Positions 51,695 to 64,000 of a stretch of DNA of 64,000 nt are shown piece by piece. The position numbers and the translations under genes were made by a program. Origin of the DNA: Loxodes magnus (lineage: Eukaryota; Ciliophora; Karyorelictea; Loxodida; Loxodidae); the NCBI GenBank assembly GCA_946699065.1, contig CAMPDV010000111.1:496001-560000 (forward strand). Direction: 5' to 3'. Within the stretch, counting starts at the first letter, position 1; every line of letters begins with the position of its first letter. The notes under the pieces were generated by a model. The model was given only the letters and a program-made list of their open reading frames with translations, searched no databases and was not told where the DNA came from.

Positions 51695-52561
51695 CTTGAA
51701 TCTATCATTACATGAGTTATGCTTTTATATTAACTAACCTCTTAAAATAATTTATTGTAATCTATGTTTCTTTAATACTAAAGGATAAAAGCGTTGAAAA
51801 TAATAGAGGCTTAGTTTGATTGCTTAAAAATGATTTTTATAAAAATAAGCTTCTAAGTTGGTTATATTAGAAAGTATAACTAACTAATATAATTTTAATG
51901 TAAAATTACATATAAAAGCTCCCGCACTTTACTATATCTCTTTTCAATAAAACAAATAATCACTACAGCTTATCTCATCTATCTGAATCTAGAGCATTTC
52001 ACTACTATTTGGGAAAATATGCTGAATAGAGATAAATTAGTAGAGTGTAAACAAGCTATAATAAATATATAAGTGGTATTTCTCAATTTTTCATCTCTAT
52101 TAAAGTAGATCTATAAATATTGGCTTTGTTTATATTTACTTTGTAGTTAACCTTTAAATATAAAATACGATATAAGTATACTTAAATCTTTATTTCATAA
52201 TAGATTATTATTTTTATGCTAACTTCAATGTAAACTAAAATCACAACTATATACTTAACTAGACAAGTATTAGGATAATTAATCTACTTGTATCTAAGAG
52301 AGAGAGCTTTAATTTTATATATTTTCCTAAACTTATAAATTGAATATAACTTTAGAAATTAAGATACTCGCATTAAATCAATAAGATGAAGTATAATATA
52401 TTTTGCTTAATTTATAAAGTAAATTAAACTTTAACTTAACCAAAAAATACAATAAAATATTGAATGAGCTACTTATTGGTTCTAGAACTTGAAATGTATT
52501 TTATAAATATAGTGAAAAATAGTAAGTGTATTAATATAACTAATTATAAGTATGCTTTGAA
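51695..52561. other. AT-rich spacer
   Basis: Nothing recognised. Confidence 0.5.
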
Positions 52562-52963
52562 ACATTTTTTCTTATACTTTAATTAAGTTCAAAATACCAA
52601 ATCAAAAGAGAAGTTTATCAAGTGACTTTTTCTTACCAATTTTTAAACGAGCTTTATGATCTAGCATATTCTATTTGGAATCAAAGAAGCAATGACAAAT
52701 TATTAAACTTATTATTGAAAAGCTTAGGATGGAAAGGTTTTAATTCCTTTTATTTTTTTCTTAGTTTGAAAGATAAAATTCCTATAGATTTAATTTTATA
52801 TTAGAACAATTTAGATTCTCTAAGAAGTTAAAATCATTAGTGCATATAAGAATAATTAGAACTTTAAGCAAACTTCTTCTAACTAAAATGCAAAAATAAA
52901 GAGAATATCTTTTATTGAAATATAATGAAAGAATTGAATTTTAAATTTTCCAGCAGTTTATGA
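52562..52963 (+). CDS. possible hypothetical gene, start unresolved
   Basis: The frame that contains QFLNELYDLAYSIWNQRSND has a coding-like first half and remains plausible to a TGA at 52961-52963. A standard-code ORF (52622-52804) is part of the same frame. No in-frame ATG was found nearby, so the start is approximate or an upstream exon is missing. No family is recognised. Confidence 0.3.
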
Positions 52964-54426
52964 ACTAAAAATTTATAATAAAATGAATTTTCATAACTAG
53001 TTTGTTAGGATTTTCAATTTTTAATTAAATTTCCTTAATTTGAATAACTAATTTGACTGATAAATTCACATAACTTAAGGTAATTAATAAGGCAAACAAT
53101 TAGCAAAAAACTGTGTGAATAGAGCATTAATAAAATTATAGCGTAAGTGCGATTACCTTTAAGGTAAATAATAACTAAAAAAGCTTTAAACAATAAATGT
53201 TATATCTGAAGCAAGACTCTATCATCATTTGTTATGAAATAAATAAAAAAATTTAATTTCGTTTAATATTAAATTTATTCTCCGTATCTTAAAGGCTTAT
53301 AAGCATAATAAATTACTCTTTATTCAAAAAAGTTCAATCCAATTTTAAGTTATGTGCATTTATATTATTAAAAGCTCAATTATAATAAATTTACAACACT
53401 TAGTTTCAGATTTATTCTATTTTGTATTAAAAGAGACAAAATAAAAGATATTGCTTTTCTAGTAGCAAATAACAAAAGTATCTATGATTTCTCTCTGTTA
53501 TTATTATAAAGCTAAAGCATAATTATTATTATTTTTTAAGTTAGAAATTTAGGAAATCAGAGTAGATTTTTTGAGACTTCTGCTTTGCATATATGTATTT
53601 TTAAAATCTTTAGCTTTAATATGTTCAAATCTGATTTTTTCATTTAATAAGGTTTTTAGATTTGTTTACTTTAACATTACAATAAATATTAAAGAGTATT
53701 AAGATTAGCACTTGGAATATTTCTTCTATCACTCTTCATTTCTTAACCATAAGATAATCTATAATAATTTTCTCTTCTTTTCTCTGGCGATAGAATATGA
53801 GTATCCTATGTAAGTTAATTTAATTTAATTAAATAATAATCTGATATGGATTAAATATAAAAAGCAAGAATTTCTTAGTATTAAAGCACATTTTCTTCTG
53901 TTCATCTAAAAATAAATTATTAGCGCCATTATAGTCTTGAGTTATACCTTAATAAATTCTAAAATTTGTATTATTAAGCATCAACAATAAAAGGCTGTTC
54001 TAATGATAATTTATTTTAGAAAGGCAATATATAAACCAAGAGCAATGACTTATATGGAGGTTAAAATAATAAATGCTTATAAACTTTTAATCAACTTTCT
54101 TGTTCAAATGATCTAGTTTATTACATCAATAAGAAAAATAAGCATATTTACCTGCTTATTTTCATTTAAATTAAAATTTTCTTTCTCTTTTTTAATTTTC
54201 TTTTGTAAGTAAATCATATATCGAAAAAATTTACACTGCCACACAATTGAAAGTCTTTTGACAATATCTCTATAAACAAAAGCTTCTATGTTTTAAGAAT
54301 ATAAATCTTTATAATCTATCTTATAGTTAAAATAAATGTAAATTAATTTAAGCTTTACAAATAAATATTAATATATTAAGCTTATCAATATATTAAAACT
54401 AGCTAGCAAAATCGGATTTTTTATTT
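52964..54426. other. AT-rich region, one long open + frame of doubtful value
   Basis: From ATG 52983 one + strand frame stays open past 54430 and can be read as a polytopic protein, but its composition is close to AT-rich background and other frames look similar. Not annotated as a gene. Confidence 0.35.
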
Positions 54427-56889
54427 TCAAATTTACCCTAAAAATTTTCTATTTAACCTTCCTTTTATAAAATAATTACAATTTTATTTTCTTTAAGTTA
54501 GTAGCTTGAAAGGATTATCTTCTAAACCGAAGGATTATTAGATAAATTTAAAATTTTTAATTAAAAAGTAGGATTTATTCTGTTAAATAAAATGAATTTG
54601 GATATAGAATTTTTTATAGAATTAAGATGAAAAAATGAAAGAATATTTAACTGGTAAAAGTTAAGAAAAAATTTATTAATCATATTAGCGTTTATTTGAT
54701 TAGCAGTTTATTTAACATAGAACTTTTCCTGTGCTTTTATGAACTTTTTTTACTCTGGTTGACTTGCTTATAACGATTTCAGGATATTATCTTGATTTAT
54801 TTTCCATTGACAAACCTTGTGATGATTCTTATAATTGATCTTCATTTAGTTAAGAGCCAATATTTTGTTGAAAAGCATTTTCATGATAGCTGCTTTTTAA
54901 AAATTTGTCTTGAATTTTGTGTTTTTTAGTATGCAATAAAAATTACTATTGGTTCTGGAATTATTTTAAGCATTGAGAGCATTTAAAATCCTTTACTTTT
55001 CTTTCTATTCTATTATTATTTCCTTTCTTCCTTAAAATGCTAATTAAGGAATGTTAATTGCCTTCTTGAGGTTTTTTTAAATAAGAATTAGCATAGAACC
55101 AGCTCCCAAGCATGCTTTTAAGTTATTAAGCTCTTTCAAACTCAAAGTTAAGTTTTGACTTGAATTATTCTATCAATTTTTATTGATAAATTTGATAAAG
55201 TTTATTTTGTATTTCAGGGGTACTTTTTTTCTTTTCTTAAACTTTTTAAATTTAAATCTCAGGCTTATTGCTTGCATTTATTGGAGCATTTGAAGTTTTT
55301 CTTTAACTCTAATCTTCTTGACTTGGAGCAACATTAAAATTTTACTCCTAATTACTTTAAGGATTTTTTTTGCACTTCTTTCTTAAATTTTCACTTTAAC
55401 TTTCTGTTAAATCTATTATCAGACAATTTTTACTATTTGATTACTTTTCAAATGTTATTTAGTTACTTTCTCCATTTTTAGTTTTTCTAAGTCTTTTTTA
55501 TTAATAATGTGCCTAATTTACTGATTCCTATTTTGTATCTACTGACATTTAAGTTTAATTATCAGGTTAATTATGGCTTTGATCTTCATTTATCTTATCA
55601 ACTTTTAAGCTCTTTATTTCATTCTATTGACTATATGCTGCACTTTAAACATATAGAACTTCTGATGCATTTTCATTAGTTTTTTAAACTTTAACTTCTT
55701 TATTATTACTTATATTGCATCCACTTTCTTTTTAAATAATTAAATTTTATGTGCTTTCTCTTTTAGGAGATTCTATTTTTTATTTCTTACGAACTTAATA
55801 TTCAATTACTTCTTAACTTTACTACTAACTTCCTTATGCTCTATTTTGAATTATAATATTTTTTTCCTATTTTATGATATTTTAGATTTCTGTACTTCCG
55901 CTTCCTTCGCTTAACTTCTATATCTAGTCTTTCACAGATTGTTAATTTGAAAATTAACAATTACTAGTCCTTTGATCTGGTAGATATTTACTGTCATTGC
56001 TTTAAATATAATTCTGTATTTAGTGTTCTGGTGTGCTCAATTCTTTCTCACTGCTTTCTTTTCTTAGTCTTTTCCTTCCATTTAGTTTTTTTTCCGTGCT
56101 AATTTTTTACTTTTGATTTTCTGAAGTCTCGTAATTAATTTATTATAATTAGTTCTCTATATTTTTTCTTTTGGCTTTTAACTTCTTTAGAATTTCTGAG
56201 TTAAACTAGTCGCATTCTATCTTGGAAAGCTTCTTCCTGTTTTTCTGCTTTACTAATCTTTTTTTGCTTGAGTAGATGCTTTCAAATGATTCTGAGTCCG
56301 TTTCAGATAATTAAATTTGGACTTATTAGCTGGTACTACTATCTTCTGAGGATGTACTATAACTACCAAATGTATTTGATGAACTTTTGTCCATGCTAGC
56401 TTGCATTTGTTCAATGTTGCTCAGATTTGCTTCGTTTTTTAAGTCCCAGGTGTTTATCGTTAAACACTGATCAGTTAAAGCCTAAAATTCGCTTGTCTGG
56501 CTTTATTCCTCTTTTTTGGCTCCATTTTTATTTTTTTCTTAAATCTCTAAAATTTCTTTAATTGTAGTATTTTACCTTATTTAATTGGACTTTGAATAAT
56601 TAGCCTTTATCTGATTGCAACTTCCATTGACGTCCTCTTTGAGTCTCTAGATAACTTCTATAACTTATTAAGATAGGCCTGTTAAGCTCTATATTTAAAC
56701 TAGGTTAAGATTTTCATTACTAAGCAGCCTCAAAGCTATGAAAACCTTTTACATCTACTAGTTTAAGCCCTCTAACGACTACAGGCGTAGTGAGTTCTCT
56801 ATTTCAACTGACTTTTCAGTAAAGTCCTTGCTAGTTGCTTCAATCCCAGCAATAAAGCTGGTCAAAACAATTTCGTCACACAACTCCAT
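54427..56889 (-). CDS. long disordered protein with one C2H2 zinc finger
   Basis: 820 residues from ATG 56887-56889 to the first in-frame TGA (54427-54429). The start is good (MELCDEIVLTSFIAGIEATS). The body is Ser/Glu/Lys/Gln-rich and apparently disordered, with a stretch SSNTFGSYSTSSEDSSTS. A single C2H2 finger lies at residues 637-657 (Cys637, Cys640, His653, His657; FKCSQCLKQFQNQQQFLLH). A structured-looking helix precedes it (LNFEFERAQQLKSMLGSWFY). There is no TGA-Trp in the whole frame; both Trp are TGG. The last ~95 residues after KSTGKVLC are AT-rich, so the real end may be near 54690 if TAA can stop. Probably a nuclear regulator, by the finger only. Confidence 0.7.
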
Positions 56890-57238
56890 AATAGTTTTTT
56901 AATATGGTGGAAATAAGTTGAAAAGTCATATAAAACTAATTAAACAAATAAAACTTTAATATTATTAAACAATTAAGCTTCTAGAAATTATCATCTATTG
57001 TTTTTATTTTAGCATTTCAATCCTTTAATTTTATCAAGTCTGTACTTTATCATCCTTTTACCTTCTAAACTAACTTCTATGCATCTATCTTAATTGGCTT
57101 TACTTTTTTCCTTTTTTCCTTTTATATTTTAAAAAAATTGTACTTGTAGCTCAAAACATTTGAATTATGCCAAGTACTTTCTCATTTAATTCTTTTAAAA
57201 AAACTAGATTGAATTTCCATTAATATTTACTTATTTTT
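56890..57238. other. AT-rich spacer upstream of the zinc-finger gene
   Basis: Nothing recognised. Confidence 0.5.
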
Positions 57239-57960
57239 TCAGCATAATTTTAAGATAAAAATAGGTTTAATAAACTTAGATTCCTAGAATTAACTTTTCT
57301 TTAATTTTAAATTTAATAGAAAAAGTTGCTTGAATTAAGTCAACTACTATTTATAATTTCCTTCTTTTTAATTACTGTCAATTGAATTATTTAGTTAATA
57401 AACACCAATACTCGTAAACACTTTAAACTCTTATTTTAATTTGGAGTTTTTTTGATGTGAATTTGCTTTAAGGGATTTAATAAGGTAGCTCATTGATTTT
57501 GGGGTTAAAGGTTGTTTTAGTTTTATTTCTTTGTTTTTTGATGCTTAGGAAATGTATGCTCGTAGTTATTAAAGCATTTGAAGTCTTTGAGTTAGTTTGA
57601 CTTTATATTTTACTTATAAACAAATTTATATTGGATTGTTTAAATCTATGACCAATGCTTTAGCAGAGTGTTTGATGATAGTAGCATCTTAAGAGTATAA
57701 TTTATTACTCTATCTTAAGATGAGAATCAGATGCCTAGATCAGTAAGAGTCAATTTATTTTATTTTCTATTTTATAAATAAATAAAATTTAACTTTATCC
57801 CTTAAAGAAATTATCTATTTCTCTGGTTGAAGTCTACATCTAACCTTTAGCTTTCTAATGTTTCAGGGATAAACTTTAAAAGTATTTTTTTAAGTCATCA
57901 GCTAGTTTTAAAATAAAGCTTATGATCATGAAATTTAAGAATAATGAGTATAGTAAATGG
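57239..57960 (-). CDS. possible hypothetical gene, frame unresolved
   Basis: Two minus-strand frames look coding. Around 57740-57870 one reads PETLESQRLDVDFNQRNRQF and TLTDLGIWFSSQDRV. Around 57300-57690 another reads DATIIKHSAKALVIDLNNPI, then LKQPLTPKSMSYLIKSLKAN, and stops at TGA 57239-57241. Splicing between them is likely, but the junction could not be fixed; the right end is approximate. No family is recognised. Confidence 0.3.
57685..57722. repeat. imperfect inverted repeat around a TTTA loop
   Basis: CATCTTAAGA at 57685-57694 is mirrored by TCTTAAGATG at 57713-57722, with further partial pairing (GTATAA against TTACTC) around a 4-nt loop. It lies inside the possible - strand gene. 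Function unknown. Confidence 0.6.
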
Positions 57961-60900
57961 TTTTAATTGGTATAGTTTACAGTTAAATAATCACTTACTT
58001 CTTTGCTGTTATATTACAATCAGACGCATTATCCCAATTATTTTTCTATCTTTAATTTAAGTTTTACAGAATAAAGTATCTCGACAAAGCGCTTAGCTTA
58101 TTATACAAACTTACTTAGTGAGAAAGGAGTTTATTAACAAATAAGCATGATTAATTAAATTTAAAGTTTCGTTTAAATTTTTATTCAGTTTATAAATTTT
58201 GACTCTTAAAGTATTTTTTCTACTATAAATAACTAATTTTTTAAGAATCTTTATTAGAAATAAAATATTACTTTATAAGTGAAATGATAGGTTGCTGTAT
58301 AATTTAGATAAACCTAAGATATAATTCTTTATTTTAACCTTGTAATTAGCTTTTTATTCTTAGCTGATATTTTAATCCATTTTTTTTCCTTCACATTGCT
58401 TTAAATGAACGTTTTATTTTATTTGAAAAGAACTTCATGCTTTATAGTGTTCATATCACTTCAATCTTTCTTTCTTTTTCTTATTAATTTATTTCTAAAT
58501 TCTTAAGTTTGTCTAGGTTATTGGATAAGAGAAATTTTAGTTAAAGAAAAAGTTAAATTTAAAGTATTATTTCTTAATTATGGAATTTCTATTTAATATT
58601 AATTATAAATCATTTTAAAGTTCTATTGCTTTTCTAAACTCTTTAAGTCATTTTATTGCCTAACTATCTTGGTAAATATTGCTTAATACCTAGAGTTGTT
58701 GCGTTATTGAACCTTCACTATAATTAGGATTTTTTAGTCAAAAAGAAGAGTTAAATAAATATGAATTTCCATTTATTTTTGCAAGGCAGCCTTTAGAGAA
58801 ATTGATCAAGTATTTTAGACTGTGTAAAACTTAGGCTTTATTACCTTAAGACTTTATATAATAGATAATAATTCCTACTATATTAATAAATAAAAGTATA
58901 CATTTAAAAATCTTAAAGCTTTGTATGATTATAATTTCTGTAAAGCTTAAGCTTAAATTAGAATTAGCAGCTTCTAAATATGCCTCTCTTTTCTTTATCT
59001 AATCTTTTTCTTCCTTCTTACAATTTTTATATGAGTACTCAATATTTTATACATTTCAGCATTCACTCAAATAGAATTTACAATTTCTTCTTAATTTATG
59101 AAATTATCACGCATTATTAAAGAACTCCAATAAATTGCCTTAACTGATGTGGAAGTTTAAAGATAATAGCTTTTATGTAAAGCGCATAAGATTGATTAGT
59201 TATAAGATAAAGCAAAGCCTTATTAATTCTAAAGCAAAGAAAAGATTCAGCACTAAGTTCGGCAATTTAGTTTATATTATTGAGTTTGAATAAAAGTTAT
59301 AAATAGACTATCATATTATTCTTATTTCTTTTGTAGTTGTCACATGCTTTAAAAATATATAATACATCTCTAAAGTTATTGAAAGCAATTTTAATTAATT
59401 ATTTAGTTTTCAACATTTTAAATTACATATTGGAGCAAGCTTAAAAAAGTAAGCTATATCTAAATGGTTATAATTCTATTTCATTTCGAAAAATAATTAT
59501 TTTATCTCTTTTTATCTTAGAAAATATATCTAATCCTTGAAAATCTGAACTGAACTAAGCTAATTATGCTCTATTATTCTTCTATTTTGATTAATATTTT
59601 GATTTAAGATTAATAAAGTATAATTAATTTCGTTATTTTTAAACTAGCACTAAGTTTATATTTATTATCACTAACTTTAAATTTAAATTTGCATCATTAT
59701 AACTGAATCTTTAATTATAGAGATAGAAAAGCTTTAAATTTAATACTCAATGAAGAGCTTTTAATTTAACTTAATTCATATTGCCTTTTTTATTTAAACT
59801 CCCACACTTTTTCTAGTTTGACTTGATTGCTTTTATGCTTTTATGCTTTTAAAGGTTAATTATATCTCTTTTAAGTTAAAGAGAAACGCTATATTTTTTA
59901 AAGTTTTGGTAATTAATGCTTTGCTTATATGACTTGAAATAGAAAGAGTAAGCTGATTTAGCGAATACTAAACCTAGATAAATAGTTAAATTAAAGATAG
60001 AATTTTCATCTTTTTAATACATCTAGTTACTCTTGATTCTATTAATCTCGCTGATTACTGATTTATCATTTGATGTGTTAGTATTCTAAACGAAGAGATA
60101 TATATAAGTATGTCTATTTAAGTGTTTGAATTGTTTCCTTATTGATTTTAAAAATAATTATAAGAATATCAGTTGCATAATTTCATTATTCTTACTAATA
60201 CCTTTTCTTCTTATATCATCTATTATTATTTATCTTTGCAAAGACCATTTATAGGTTTGTCAAGAGTTAGTCAATCGTCTAGAACATTAATCTTCTTACT
60301 CTTTTTCTATTTGCAGACTGATCATAGAATTAATCTAATTATATTAAGCAGATGGATTAAAGACAGCTCCAAGGATATTTGCAAAGTAAATTTCCAGTTG
60401 ATATTAGAATTAAACATTTGGAGTTAAATAGATAGATATGGAATTATATCTAATGAAGCTATATCGAAGTTCTAGTTAATAAGATAGTTAATTTATTAAA
60501 TTGATACTTTAAATGAATTCATTTATATCTTAGTTTCTATATAATAGGACAATTAAGCTAAATTAAGCTTTATTTTCTTAAATATTTAAATCAAGAGTGA
60601 AATATTTAAATTTTGATGAAGTTTTTCCAATAGAAGATATTTTTGGTTTTACTTAGTTTAGATATCAGATACAGCATAGTAATCTACTATGCTTATTTCA
60701 ACATAAAGTTCCCAATTATTAATAACAGTATTGGATAAAGCATAAAAGGAGCTTCTTCACTACTTCTATTAAAAATTGATTATCTAATTATTAAAAACTT
60801 GGTCACAATAGTAAGCATTTTATCTATTAATAGGATACTTAGTTATTATAATAGTAGAATCTAAAGCATTGCTTATATTTATTTTTATAACAATTTAAGA

Positions 60901-61739
60901 GATAAATCGCTCGAAAATTTATATAAGTGCAGATGATTTAAGGAGCTATAATTAAATTAGTTAAGCTAGGGAATTTAAAACTGTAAGAAATTATTAAAGA
61001 ATAGTTTAAATAAAAGGAAAAGGAAAGCTTAATGATAGACTAAAAGAACATTATAAATCTTACTAGCACTATATTAAGTCAAACCTATTTCATTATAAAG
61101 CAGTCAAATTTAGAGTTTTATCTAGCATATTTGGGATTACATTCTATTGGAAAAAATTAAGATTTATCATATAGTTATTTATGCTTAACAAATACTTGAA
61201 GTTAAGAGCGTATAGATACAACTGTTTGAACTAAAGCCAAAAATTTTTTATTTTAAGGTAAGCTATAATATTTTTAAAAGCATCTAAGCAAAAATCTCAT
61301 TATATGACAAATTAAACAAAACAGATAGCTTTTGCTTAATATTTGTGATAATTACATCGATTGTAATCATTTATTTCAAGATAAAAAGATAGGAGTATTA
61401 TAAAAAAATTATATCCTTGGATGGCTTTTTTATATTCTAGACTCATAGTTAAATTAAATAGCTTAAATTTAGAATGGTAAACAATTTATAAAAGCATTTT
61501 AATAAAAATATCAAATTCTAATTTTTAATTTTGCTAAAAAGGAATAAGTTTAGAGAAAGCAGCAAGCTTTTTAAATTTGTAAAAGTAAGAATTTTAAAAA
61601 ATTAGAATTAATAAACTAATAAATAAAAATCCATAAATTAAAAATAAACCAAGAATGTTTATATAGGAAAGAGAGAAAATATCTGATTATACTAAAGGAT
61701 AGATAAAATATTAATGTTTATCTTATCTTTTTTAAGATA
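57961..61739. other. long AT-rich region, nothing firmly recognised
   Basis: Several stretches (around 58630-58860 on either strand, 60030-60420, 60440-61000) read like protein in more than one frame, which in a code without fixed stops is expected by chance. The standard-code ORF at 60173-60427 falls here and has no support beyond length. No RNA gene or repeat was recognised apart from a short GCTTTTAT repetition near 59829. Confidence 0.35.
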
Positions 61740-62260
61740 TATAATAAATTAAATTAGCTAATTTTTAAGGTTTTGCTAATATAATAAATTTTAGTGTTGC
61801 AAGTATGTTTTAAAAGGTTAAGATTAAAGAGCTATCTAGATTATTTATTTAGTGATTCCTATAAATTTAGCATAGCAACAGAAATTGATTGCAAAGTATC
61901 TTTTTTTTAAAGTTTTCGAATTAATATGAAGAAAAAGTTAAATCAGGAGATAACTTTGAAAATTTAAACATTTTAAAAAGTCAATTAAATTTGTTTTATT
62001 GGAGGAAGATTGTCAAATTTATTAGTATGCAAATAAAAATTTAGAATATGTAAGGAAGAAAAGTGCTTCAAATATATACAATGCACAATTATAATAACTC
62101 AGAACGAATTATGAAAGCATAACAATTAATATACAAAGCCAGTTTATTATTCTTAGATAAAGCTTGCAGTTAACTAATTTTAATTTTAAAATGAAACCAG
62201 TTATTTAGGAATTATAGCAGGTTAAGTTGAATAATTGCATAAAGAACAAAAAGGAAATTC
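61740..62260 (+). other. probable coding region, frame unresolved
   Basis: Two + strand frames have coding-like composition. One contains YEEKVKSGDNFENLNILKSQ; the other contains FVLLEEDCQIYQYANKNLEY and KKSASNIYNAQLQQLRTNYE. They overlap around 61920-62150, so one exon may splice into the other. No family, start or stop is fixed. Confidence 0.3.
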
Positions 62261-63468
62261 TATTTCAGGATTTATTTTAAATTAAATTTTTACTCTTTTT
62301 TCAATTGTTGTAATATATGATTTTCTTTACTTTTTTAAAACAAAAAAATATAAGGATATCAAATAATTATAGTAACTATGCTTATAATTAAATTAAAAAG
62401 TTTTAGAGTATAAAATCAGCTCTCTTACATTTACTTTCTTTCTTTCAACTTGAACAAATTTTATTATAACCATTTCGCATAATACCCAATTCTTGCTTTT
62501 CTTTCAAATATAAAAGCAAATATTTTTTCTATTTTTTAATTAAAAAACATACCTCAAATCAGTATTTTACGAAGCTATTTAGTTTTATACTTTCTCAGAA
62601 TCATTAAATCATTATAATTATTTAATTAAAATTAAATTTGATTTTCATTAAAACTAACCTCCATAAATAAAATTTTTCACATTTATTAGTTTTAAAAAGC
62701 CTGCTAACTCAAATTTTTTAAAATCTACTTTAAACTTAATTTTTATTTATTTTTAATTTGGTCAATTTTTAAGTTAAATATATTAAGTTTATTTTAAAGT
62801 TATAAAAAGCTTCTCATTAAGACTTGTAAACTTACTACTAAATCGTTTCTTTAAATAATTAGCCAATTTTTAAAATATAAAAGCTACTGAATAACTAATG
62901 TTAAAATTTGTTCTAGATCTTTTACTTTAAATCTTTTGTAGCTTATGCATTTGATAAAATTGGATTTTTTGTCTTAAAGGAAAATAAATTTATAAAAGAT
63001 AATATGTTTCACTATATTTACAATCAAATATCCATGCTCACTAAAAATACATGAGCATGTAATCTAACTTAAAATTTGACTTAGGATTCTAATTATAATC
63101 TAAGCTTATTAGTTCCCTAATTATTTGGAAAAAATAAAGGAGCAAATATAATGAAATATTAAAGCTTTGAAGAGACAAGTACTTAAATTCAAATAAGTTA
63201 AATATAAATCCTAGCACTTTAATTATATAGTAAGATACTCTTTTAACTAAAATGTGTAAATGATTATTATAAATTTATCAGTGGTATGATTTTTATTTTT
63301 GTGGCGGATTATTTTTTAGATATTATAGCTAATAGTTATTACTTTATAGTTAACTGGTTTTTAAAAGTATAATTGTTCAGTGTTAACTATTATGTATTTA
63401 AGATTATTATTAATTAGAATTATGCTTATCTATTTATTTAAAAAAGAATGATACATTAAGAAAAATTG
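62261..63468. other. AT-rich spacer downstream of the second Cache/HAMP gene
   Basis: Nothing recognised. Reading the Cache/HAMP paralog frame onward through 63180-63468 meets no TGA. Confidence 0.5.
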
Positions 63469-64000
63469 TTAATCTTTGAAAATATCATCATCTGAGTCAA
63501 GCTTTTCTTCAGAGCCAGGTTGATCTTTGATGTAATCTATATATTGCATCCAGGGAAAATTTTATGGATTCATATCAAAATTTTAATTTCCCTTATAGAA
63601 TTTATTTCTTCTATAGGCTTTTTCAACAGCATGAGTTGCTTTGAAACTCATATCTCGACTCATTAAAACTGAAGTCAAATTCTTAAATTTCTTTACTAAG
63701 TCACCTACTTAGTCATCTATCTCATGAATTGCTCCTACTTCCTATTAAATATTTTCCGCTTTACCTGTTAAAATATTTTCTGCTACTTCAGTTAGTTAGT
63801 GAAGAGGTCTGGTGATTGAACATACAATAGCAACTGTAATAATAACTATAACGAAGTATCCGAAGAAAAGTATTTAAAATTATGCACCACTGAGATCTTA
63901 AAATATTGCATCCAGAACTTCATCAGCATAATTATCGAGTTCTTTCTTAGGAACAATTAAGACAATTATGATAAAACTAACTGCTTTGTTATTAGAAATC
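63469..64000 (-). CDS. Cache/HAMP receptor-like protein, paralog, 5' part outside the window
   Basis: The C-terminal ~176 residues of a close paralog of the gene at 26814-28328. It contains the end of the external region (KKELDNYADEVLDAI), the second membrane helix (FFGYFVIVIITVAIV), the HAMP linker (ITRPLHQLTEVAENILTGK) and the conserved tail (SVLMSRDMSFKATHAVEKAY, PWMQYIDYIKDQPGSEE). The end is set at TAA 63469-63471, after DSDDDIFKD, where the sister gene has its TGA (EDSDEEILQDF). No in-frame TGA follows for more than 100 codons. Either TAA terminates here, or the real end differs through an unseen intron or mutation. The two copies lie about 35 kb apart in the same orientation. Confidence 0.88.

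Noticed and set aside
52983..54430. Long open + strand frame read as a polytopic protein
   Set aside because: Composition is close to background and alternative frames look equally protein-like; openness means nothing in this code.
60173..60427. 84-aa standard-code ORF
   Set aside because: No motif; other frames and the opposite strand look equally protein-like.

Overview
The window looks like nuclear DNA of a ciliate with a radically reassigned genetic code. It is very AT-rich (roughly a fifth to a quarter G+C by eye), and conserved eukaryotic proteins become readable only when TAA and TAG are read as glutamine and in-frame TGA as tryptophan. In most genes a TGA also ends the protein (eIF4E, Rab, Cache/HAMP protein, two PLAC8 proteins, zinc-finger protein, Cys-rich protein). 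That is the code described for karyorelict ciliates such as Loxodes, and the long, gene-poor, non-telomeric layout fits Loxodes better than a short-chromosome ciliate. One gene end (the Cache/HAMP paralog at the right edge) has only TAA where its sister has TGA, so a Condylostoma-type code in which all three codons can stop is not excluded. Introns are tiny (17, 17, 19, 20, 29, 31 and 34 nt) and run GT...AG.

Layout. 1-2365: mostly AT-rich, one possible coding stretch. 2366-4678 (-): ubiquitin-specific protease. 6763-7800 (+): membrane-like hypothetical protein. 10131-10210 (-): tRNA-Leu(CAG). 11579-14170 (-): ULK/ATG1-like kinase. About 14191-14710 (+): small hypothetical gene. 16538-16691: run of four hairpins. 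17982-22089 (+): large secreted Cys-rich surface protein. 23381-24040 (-): Rab GTPase. 24304-25149 (+): four-helix membrane protein. 26814-28328 (-): Cache/HAMP receptor-like protein. 29986-30633 (+): eIF4E. 33877-36089 (-): membrane cyclic-nucleotide phosphodiesterase. 37970-42509 (+): three PLAC8 genes. 42607-43480 (-): basic, possibly ciliary protein. 43858-44433 (+): hypothetical. 44539-45585 (-): YY1-type zinc-finger factor. 50435-50890 (-): small four-helix membrane protein. 54427-56889 (-): long disordered protein with one C2H2 finger. 63469-64000 (-): 3' part of a second Cache/HAMP gene, cut by the window edge.

The genes form no operon or single pathway. They are a typical ciliate mix of signalling (kinase, PDE, Rab, Cache/HAMP), membrane and surface proteins (PLAC8, Cys-rich protein, four-helix proteins), ubiquitin and translation functions, and transcription factors. 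No transposon, CRISPR, rRNA or telomere was recognised.

Limits. Because no triplet is an absolute stop, almost every frame of the AT-rich spacers stays open, and ORF length is worthless as evidence. Confident calls rest on protein family motifs, matched start and stop codons, and frame closure across introns. Low-confidence hypothetical genes rest only on local enrichment of G-starting codons and may be wrong in frame or even strand.
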